Shown: one piece after another, positions 55,445 to 64,000 of the stretch | How positions within the stretch are numbered: the first letter of the stretch is position 1 | How the letters are laid out: every line of letters begins with the position of its first letter | NCBI GenBank assembly: GCA_023381515.1 | Contig: JAMCQI010000041.1 | Span: 62,001 to 126,000, forward strand | From: Chloroflexota bacterium | GTDB lineage: Bacteria; Chloroflexota; Anaerolineae; UBA4142 | Direction: 5' to 3' | DNA length: 64,000 bases | Position numbers and translations under genes: made by a program | Notes under the pieces: generated by a model | What the model was told of the DNA's origin: nothing | The model's database searches: none | Seen by the model: the letters and a program-made list of their open reading frames with translations, nothing else

Positions 55445-56884
55445 TCAAGGCAGAGCGGCGGCCAGATCATGAACGAATTGGTATGCTTTCGGACTCCCGA
55501 AACCGGTGGCGAGGTCGTAGCCCGTCAGGACCGGCATGCCGGCGATTCCGGATCCGTAATTGCTGTTATCAGCCAGGGTCACCGAGCCAAACGTCTGAGG
55601 AACAATGTCGGTGAAATCCGCGCTTGGAAGCTGGTACAGGTAAGGATTCAGATAACCGACATGTGACTTGTTGCTCGCGTCCGCCAACTGGTTCGTGAGC
55701 GCGATCAGCCCGGCGAGCTGCGGGGACGCGGCGCTCGTGCCGCCGACAATATGCCACCCGACGCGCAAGCCCGGGAAGCTGGTATAGACGAGGACGCCGC
55801 CGTCGACCGCGGCGTTCCAGGACAAGTCAGGCAGCCCGCGTGCGCCTTTGAGCACACTCTGCGAAATGCCCGACTGGAAATCGGGGGTCTTGAAGAGCAC
55901 GCTGCGACCACCGCCGGTTGCGGCTTGAATAAACGGCTCATTCCAGACCGCTTCGGTTCTCGATCCAGGTGTGGTCAAAAAGCTCGTGTCAGTGGGCGAG
56001 GAGGGATTCCACGTCCAGCCATACTGCAGCCATGTGCCGCCCGCGGAGGTGACGAGCGGGTCCGAAGAGGGCCAGTTGACGGTCGGGTATGGGTAGACGC
56101 GTCCTTGTTTGTCGGTGTTCGCCGTGCCCGAGTCGCCGCTTGATCCCAACACGGTTACGTGCGCTTTCTCGGCACTTTGATAAACGGAATCCATCAGGGA
56201 GACTTGGACAGAGGCGGCGCCATGGAACGACTGCTCCGTGACGGCAAAGCTCTGGCTCATGACGGCACCGGGATAGGCTGCAATCGCCATTTGCTCGCCC
56301 CTAAAGATGCTCGGAAAGCCTTGCACGCCTTCGGTCTCTGCAGGGTTGGCCGCGACAAGAACGATCTGTGCGTCAGGGGCAATAGCGTGGGCCCACTGCA
56401 CGTCCAGGCTGGTCTCGACGGCCCAGCCGACGGGGGAGCCCTTGACGCTGTTGTTGAAGGGAGGGGCGCCGTTGGGGTGAATGATTTTTACTGTCGTCCG
56501 GGGTAGACCGAACGCATCGCTAAACTTGTCCAGGTCCTGCTGAACGGTTGGGCTGCCGTACGAGTCCACGATGACGATCGTCTGGCCCTTGCCGGTGGTG
56601 CCCTCGGCGTGCAAGGCGTCCACCCCATACGCCGCGTAGATGTTCGCAGGTGTGTAGCAGTGGAACGCGGTGGAGAGCGGAAGCCCTGTCGGGTCCACAC
56701 AGGCGTAAGGTCCTGAAGTGGGCAGATGGCTGTCGCCGGGGGCCAGAATAACGAGCGGCGAGAACTGAAGGTTGGAGCCAGAAGCGGAAACGGCCCCGCC
56801 GATTTGGCCGGGCGCCGCCACTAGGAGCAGGCAGAGCCCAACAAGGAACAAGAGCACGCGCAATGAGGAGCGAAGGTGTTTCAT
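55445..56884 (-). CDS. S53 family serine protease (sedolisin-like), secreted
   Basis: A secreted serine-carboxyl peptidase of about 479 aa. A signal peptide (LRVLLFLVGLCLLLVAAPGQ) is followed by the S53 domain. The catalytic Glu and Asp lie in WAVETSLDVQWAHAIAP (E157, D161), the oxyanion Asp in LGSSGDSGTANTDKQ (D251), and the nucleophile Ser in HIVGGTSAASPQLAG (S384). A C-terminal GYDLATGFGSPKAY calcium-loop motif follows. The activation pro-domain (about 180 residues) found in kumamolisins is absent; only about 50 residues precede the catalytic domain. Start ATG 56884 with AGAGAGG upstream. Such enzymes act at acidic pH on extracellular proteins. Confidence 0.88.
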   Translation of the reverse strand: MKHLRSSLRVLLFLVGLCLLLVAAPGQIGGAVSASGSNLQFSPLVILAPGDSHLPTSGPYACVDPTGLPLSTAFHCYTPANIYAAYGVDALHAEGTTGKGQTIVIVDSYGSPTVQQDLDKFSDAFGLPRTTVKIIHPNGAPPFNNSVKGSPVGWAVETSLDVQWAHAIAPDAQIVLVAANPAETEGVQGFPSIFRGEQMAIAAYPGAVMSQSFAVTEQSFHGAASVQVSLMDSVYQSAEKAHVTVLGSSGDSGTANTDKQGRVYPYPTVNWPSSDPLVTSAGGTWLQYGWTWNPSSPTDTSFLTTPGSRTEAVWNEPFIQAATGGGRSVLFKTPDFQSGISQSVLKGARGLPDLSWNAAVDGGVLVYTSFPGLRVGWHIVGGTSAASPQLAGLIALTNQLADASNKSHVGYLNPYLYQLPSADFTDIVPQTFGSVTLADNSNYGSGIAGMPVLTGYDLATGFGSPKAYQFVHDLAAALP

Positions 56885-57060
56885 TGGAATCCTCTCTTTG
56901 AGACGTGACAGGTGACGAGTGCTGGTGAATAGGCGCAAGTCACAGGATAGGTGGTCTAGGTAGCAGTTGTTCTCTGAGGAAATCAGACGATGATTCTCAC
57001 CTCCTTGCGACGGTTCGGGGGAAGGTTTCAAGCAGGCGGCCGTGTGGTGCTGGAAACACA

Positions 57061-57117
57061 AACCGACCGTACGGAACACGGTCGGTTACGACCGACCGCC
57101 AAGAGCACGGTCGGTTA
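57061..57117. repeat. Clustered ACGGTCGGTT repeats, one inverted
   Basis: AACCGACCGT (57061) and ACGGTCGGTT (57078) form a perfect inverted repeat with a 7-base spacer; a second direct ACGGTCGGTT follows at 57107, and ACCGACCG lies between. A TTGACA on the - strand (57134-57139) is just upstream with respect to the protease, so these may be operator sites, for example of a TetR-type regulator (inference). Confidence 0.5.
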
Positions 57118-57309
57118 CGTCACTTGCTCTGCTTGTCAAGGGCGTCCATACACCGGTCGAGATCGAGCTTCAAAGCAACCGCATTTCCAACAGAAGGAAT
57201 TTTAGGCTACTCTAGAGTTCCCGTCAAGCCCCCCCACGGTTGTGGGCAGGGCTGTGGCAAACTCTGTTGACAGGGCCTGTCGTCACTGCGAGGAGGTCGC
57301 AGACACCGC

Positions 57310-57350
57310 GGGTCCCTAGACCCCGTGTGCTGGGCGGGGTCCCTAGACCC
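57310..57350. repeat. Pair of GGGTCCCTAGACCC repeats
   Basis: The 14-base GGGTCCCTAGACCC occurs at 57310 and again at 57337, 27 bases later. Each copy contains an imperfect inverted repeat (GGGTC...GACCC). Function unknown; terminator or protein-binding site are possible. Confidence 0.4.
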
Positions 57351-57474
57351 TCGTAGATCCCGCGCCTTGTGCGGGGCGCGTTCTTGGCGGGGTGCCAGCG
57401 GTGCCGACTTTGCCTTGCCGAAGGTGCCGTGATGCCTGCCCCGCGGTCTCCAGCGGGGTCAATCGCCCGGAGAC

Positions 57475-58512
57475 TTAGAGATCGGTTTTGAGGGAAAAGA
57501 TGTGGACGGGGACAGCCTTGCCCTTGATCTCGAAGGTGCCTTCGTCTTCAAAGGGTATTCGATCGCCGGCTCCATCCCGTGTGCACTCATCCACAAGGAT
57601 CGGCTTGCCGACGATCTTGGTATGTGACTCGAGGCGTGCGGCGAGGTTTACCGTTCCCCCCACGCACGTATAAGTGGCGCGCCGCTGGGTACCGGTGAAA
57701 CCTGCAATCACCTGCCCCGAGGCGATGCCGATGCCGATCCGAATCGGCGCCCGATCGATGGCCACACGTTCGCGATTATATTGCTGGACCAACTCGATCA
57801 TCTGCCGTGCGGCCCGGACCGCGCGCTCGCAGTGATCCGTATGGCGCAGCGGGGCACCAAAGATCGCCATGAGGCCGTCGCCGACCATCTGGTTGACGAT
57901 TCCCCCCTCGCCGCCGATGGCATCCATCATCAAGGTGTAATAGTCGTTCAAGAGCTCGATCGTCTCCGCCGGCGACTGCGACTCGGCGATCGTCGTGAAA
58001 GAACGGATGTCGCAGAACATGACCGATGCTTCCACGAACTTGCCGCCGAGCGTAAAGCCCGTCGTCAGCAGTTCCTCCGCCACCTCTTCCGTCGCGAATT
58101 TCTGGATGAGCTCCCGCTGTCGGTCCCGCAACCGCTTTTTCTCCAGGCTCGCGTTGAGGCGCGCCTTGAGCAGAACGGGGTTGATCGGTTTGTGGAGGTA
58201 ATCCTCGGCGCCGAGTTCGATACACTGGATTACACTTTCGAGTTCGTCAACACCCGAGATCATGATCACGGGAATGTCATGCAGCTTCGGGTCCTGCATC
58301 AATTCCGTCAGCACCTGATATCCGTTCATGACCGGCATTTCGATATCGAGGAGCACCAATTCAAACGACTGCGAGCGCAGAGTTTCCAGCGCCTGGCGAC
58401 CGTTCTCGGCAAAGGTTACCTTGTGTCCCTGCTGCTCGAGATGCCGCGCGAGGAGCAGGCGATTCATTTTGTTGTCGTCCACGACCAAAAGACGACCCGG
58501 CTCGACGGCCAT
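57475..58512 (-). CDS. Response regulator with class III nucleotide cyclase domain
   Basis: A 345-aa output protein. Residues 5-120 are a receiver domain (LLVVDDNKMNRL, phospho-Asp 56 in LLDIEMP, Lys 108 in HKP). The class III cyclase follows with metal-binding Asp 168 (VMFCDIRSFT) and Asp 212 (MVGDGLMAIFG) and the transition-state pair Asn 289/Arg 293 in GGTVNLAARLES, so it looks active. The usual purine-specifying Lys and Asp are Gln 208 and Gly 286, so the nucleotide is uncertain. The ATG at 58512 has GGGGGG upstream and lies one base after the HPt gene stop. It is likely to be phosphorylated by the kinase-HPt pair encoded upstream. Confidence 0.9.
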   Translation of the reverse strand: MAVEPGRLLVVDDNKMNRLLLARHLEQQGHKVTFAENGRQALETLRSQSFELVLLDIEMPVMNGYQVLTELMQDPKLHDIPVIMISGVDELESVIQCIELGAEDYLHKPINPVLLKARLNASLEKKRLRDRQRELIQKFATEEVAEELLTTGFTLGGKFVEASVMFCDIRSFTTIAESQSPAETIELLNDYYTLMMDAIGGEGGIVNQMVGDGLMAIFGAPLRHTDHCERAVRAARQMIELVQQYNRERVAIDRAPIRIGIGIASGQVIAGFTGTQRRATYTCVGGTVNLAARLESHTKIVGKPILVDECTRDGAGDRIPFEDEGTFEIKGKAVPVHIFSLKTDL

Positions 58513-58513
58513 C

Positions 58514-58879
58514 TTAGCCCCCCTTTGTCGCTTTGACCTTTTCCAGCTCATCCTGGACCCGGGCGTATTCATCCTCGGCCAGGGTCAGTTTCTCGTCGGC
58601 GCCCTCGAGCACCCCGGTCTTGCCCATCATCTCGAGTTCCTTGGCTGTCGCGCAAAGAGTGTGTGCGCCGAGTCCGGCGCTGCTCGATTTCAATGAATGG
58701 GCGGCCCGGCGGAATTCGTCCGTGTTTTGGGCGGCGAGTGCCGTGTGCAACTGCGCAAGCAGGGTAGGTGTCTCGGAAAGATAGGTATTGATCAACTCGA
58801 CTAGAAAAGAGGTATCTCCTCCGACCGAAGCCAGAAGGTCGTCGAGAACAACCTCGTCGATGACGCCTGATTCTACCAT
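58514..58879 (-). CDS. Histidine phosphotransfer (HPt) protein
   Basis: A 121-aa stand-alone HPt protein. The phosphorylated His is residue 61 in RRAAHSLKSSSAGLGAHTL, with the usual downstream ATAKELEMMGK helix. It should pass a phosphoryl group from the receivers of the hybrid kinase to the receiver-cyclase next door. It lies 11 bases downstream of the kinase gene and one base upstream of the cyclase gene, in one operon. The C terminus is rich in charged residues. No other domain is present. Confidence 0.9.
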   Translation of the reverse strand: MVESGVIDEVVLDDLLASVGGDTSFLVELINTYLSETPTLLAQLHTALAAQNTDEFRRAAHSLKSSSAGLGAHTLCATAKELEMMGKTGVLEGADEKLTLAEDEYARVQDELEKVKATKGG

Positions 58880-58890
58880 AGCTTCACCTC

Positions 58891-62535
<3,645 letters not shown>

Positions 62536-62624
62536 GGTGGCCTCCGTGTTACCGGCATTTGCGGTTCGAGAAGCGGCCGGACCGGGGTTTGTGTTGTGCG
62601 TTTTCGGGCCGTGGCCGCCAGCTG

Positions 62625-64000
62625 CTAGCCTTGTCTCGCGGCGGCAAGCGCGACGACGGTCAAGTCGTCCAGCAAGGGCTCCTGGCCTATGAATTCGTCC
62701 ACGGCGTGGGCGAGCGTCTGGACAACCGCGCGGACATCACCGCGGGGAGCGCTCGTCTGGACCACGTGGACAAGACGTTCCTGGCCAAAGAATTCACCCT
62801 GTTCATTCATCGCGTCGGTCACTCCGTCGGTGTTGAGGACAATCAGGTCGCCTTCTTCAAGCGAGAGAGAATTGGCAACATAATGAGCGTCCGGGTCGAT
62901 TCCGAGCGCGATAGAGTGTGGGGAGAGTTCCTCCAGTTGGCCGGTCCGGTGATGCCAACCAAGTGGTGGGTTGTGACCAGCGTTTACGTAGGTGAGGCGC
63001 CGTGCGCGCGGTTCCAAGACCGCAAAGAGAAGGGTGACGAACATCCCGCCCATCGAATCCGAGCAAAGCAGACGATTCGCGCGTTCCAGGGCGGTCCGCG
63101 GATCCGGCTCGGCTTCTGCGCACGCTCGCAGGACGCTCCGGGTTTCCGCCATAAAGAGCGCTGCCGGCATCCCTTTGTCGGAGACATCTGCGATCACTAT
63201 ACCCCAGCGCCCGCCCGCGAGCGAAAAGAAATCGTAGAAATCGCCAGAGACCTCTCGCGCGGGCCGCCAGAACCCGGAAAGGCGAAAGCCCGCGATGCGA
63301 GGCGCATGCGCGGGGATAAGACTCGCTTGCACCTGCCGGGCGGCCTCTAGTTCCCCATCCATCCGCCCCTTGTCGATCGCAAGCCCATAGAGGCGAGCAT
63401 TCTCTATTGCAACGGCGGCTTGATTCGCAAAGAGGAGCAAGAGCTGAGCATCGTCCGGCGTAAAGGGCGCTTGATCCGCGGGGCGATAGACGGACAGGGC
63501 GCCAACCGGCTGAGAGTCCAGGCAAACGGGCGCTGCGAGCGCGAGCGAGGAATTCGATCGTAGCGAGGCCCGGCTGCGCATTACGGGTTCGCCACTCGCA
63601 AACGCCTTGCCTATGGCACCGACCCCCGGACTGACGTTTCCCCTGCCCGCGATAGGAGGGGGGAGGGTGAGCTGCGGGACGAGCAGCTTCTTTTCGCCAT
63701 CATAGAGGTGCAGCTGGCCTGCGGGGCTGTCCAGAAGCGCAGCGGCCCGCTCTACAATGGCCGCCAGCGCCTTGGAGAGTTCGAGATGACGGCTGATATC
63801 GAGTGAGGTTTCATAGAGCTTGAGGAGTTGGCGGTTGTGTGCCAAGAGTTCAGCCATCAGGGCTTGGTCGCGCTGTCGCAGGCGACTGTCGCTCACGCGT
63901 GAGGCGTTCTGAAGGACGTGGGGATAGCGCTCCACGAGCGACAGGAAGACCGTTTTGGGGAGTTCGAGGAGGGTTACCCGGGTGGCCGCACGGGCAGCGG
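62625..64000 (-). CDS. SpoIIE-type protein phosphatase with GAF and (partial) cNMP-binding-like N terminus
   Basis: A PP2C-type serine phosphatase cut by the window edge; the frame stays open to position 64000. Upstream of the apparent GTG at 63935 the translation continues as ATRVTLLELPKTVFLSLVER, typical of the last strand and helix of a cyclic-nucleotide-binding domain (RxATVxxLxxxELLxLPxxxF...). A GAF domain follows (about 50-185 of the visible part), and then the SpoIIE domain with ISGDFYDFFSLAGGRWGIV, IADVSDKGMPAALFMAETRS and VLNTDGVTDAMNEQGEFFGQ, which hold the metal-binding Asp residues. It leads the four-gene phosphorelay operon. A cNMP made by the last gene could regulate it (inference). 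Confidence 0.85.
   Translation of the reverse strand, partial: AARAATRVTLLELPKTVFLSLVERYPHVLQNASRVSDSRLRQRDQALMAELLAHNRQLLKLYETSLDISRHLELSKALAAIVERAAALLDSPAGQLHLYDGEKKLLVPQLTLPPPIAGRGNVSPGVGAIGKAFASGEPVMRSRASLRSNSSLALAAPVCLDSQPVGALSVYRPADQAPFTPDDAQLLLLFANQAAVAIENARLYGLAIDKGRMDGELEAARQVQASLIPAHAPRIAGFRLSGFWRPAREVSGDFYDFFSLAGGRWGIVIADVSDKGMPAALFMAETRSVLRACAEAEPDPRTALERANRLLCSDSMGGMFVTLLFAVLEPRARRLTYVNAGHNPPLGWHHRTGQLEELSPHSIALGIDPDAHYVANSLSLEEGDLIVLNTDGVTDAMNEQGEFFGQERLVHVVQTSAPRGDVRAVVQTLAHAVDEFIGQEPLLDDLTVVALAAARQG

Larger units (their letters stand above)
56885..57474. other. 590-base intergenic region with repeats
   Basis: No gene is supported here. On the protease side it holds three ACGGTCGGTTA-type motifs (see separate entry). 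On the cyclase side it holds a pair of GGGTCCCTAGACCC repeats in very GC-rich DNA that could form hairpins. Short readings in this stretch look like chance. Confidence 0.6.

Noticed and set aside
57781..58536. A 251-codon + strand frame across the receiver-cyclase
   Set aside because: Antisense shadow; the cyclase has full catalytic motifs.

Overview
The window looks like a piece of a Chloroflexota chromosome (inference). Several lines point that way: a DUF4012 protein inside a glycan locus, secreted proteins with a short LPxx(V/L) motif near the N or C terminus, an F420-type LLM oxidoreductase, decayed ISAzo13-, ISL3- and IS1-like transposases, and moderately high GC with many GTG and TTG starts. 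No rRNA, tRNA, CRISPR array or replication origin was seen.

Positions 1 to about 28,700 (+ strand) form the first half of a large cell-surface polysaccharide locus. It encodes a DUF1972 glycosyltransferase, a polyisoprenyl-phosphate sugar transferase (initiating enzyme), a Gfo/Idh/MocA sugar dehydrogenase, a Wzz/BY-kinase-like copolymerase whose ATPase motifs have decayed, and a Wzy/ligase-type membrane protein. It also has two UPF0104 flippase-like proteins, a DUF4012 protein, GT2, GT4 and GT-C glycosyltransferases, a polyprenyl-phosphate sugar synthase, a DegT aminotransferase and four SAM methyltransferases. Two secreted proteins (an SH3 protein and a putative clan GH-A glycosidase) and a nest of dead insertion sequences (about 17,000 to 18,860) interrupt it. 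A perfect bidirectional terminator closes this half.

Positions 28,800 to 31,860 (- strand) hold a secreted four-repeat protein and a LuxR-type regulator fused through one membrane helix to an extracytoplasmic Kelch propeller, each with a good sigma70-type promoter. A wrecked IS1-like element follows. From about 32,900 to 45,550 (+ strand) lies a second, ABC-transporter-dependent glycan module: Wzm and Wzt with a C-terminal cargo domain, a membrane protein, a GT2-GT4 fusion and its tandem paralogue, an epimerase, a secreted two-repeat jelly-roll-like protein and two more glycosyltransferases.

From 45,690 to the end the genes are mostly on the - strand and concern metabolism and signalling. 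A GH94 cellobiose phosphorylase sits behind a LacI-family CelR/CebR-like regulator, and two near-perfect TGGGAGCGCTCCCA operators lie over and after its promoter. Next come an acyl-CoA ligase, an AidB-like acyl-CoA dehydrogenase and an LLM oxidoreductase. A divergent serine-hydroxymethyltransferase-like PLP enzyme (+ strand) and an S53 sedolisin protease follow. The end is a four-gene phosphorelay: a SpoIIE-type phosphatase (cut by the window edge, with what looks like the tail of a cyclic-nucleotide-binding domain), a GAF-GAF-GAF-PAS hybrid histidine kinase with two receivers, an HPt protein, and a receiver-class III nucleotide cyclase. This last cluster and the Kelch-LuxR protein are the most system-like novelties.
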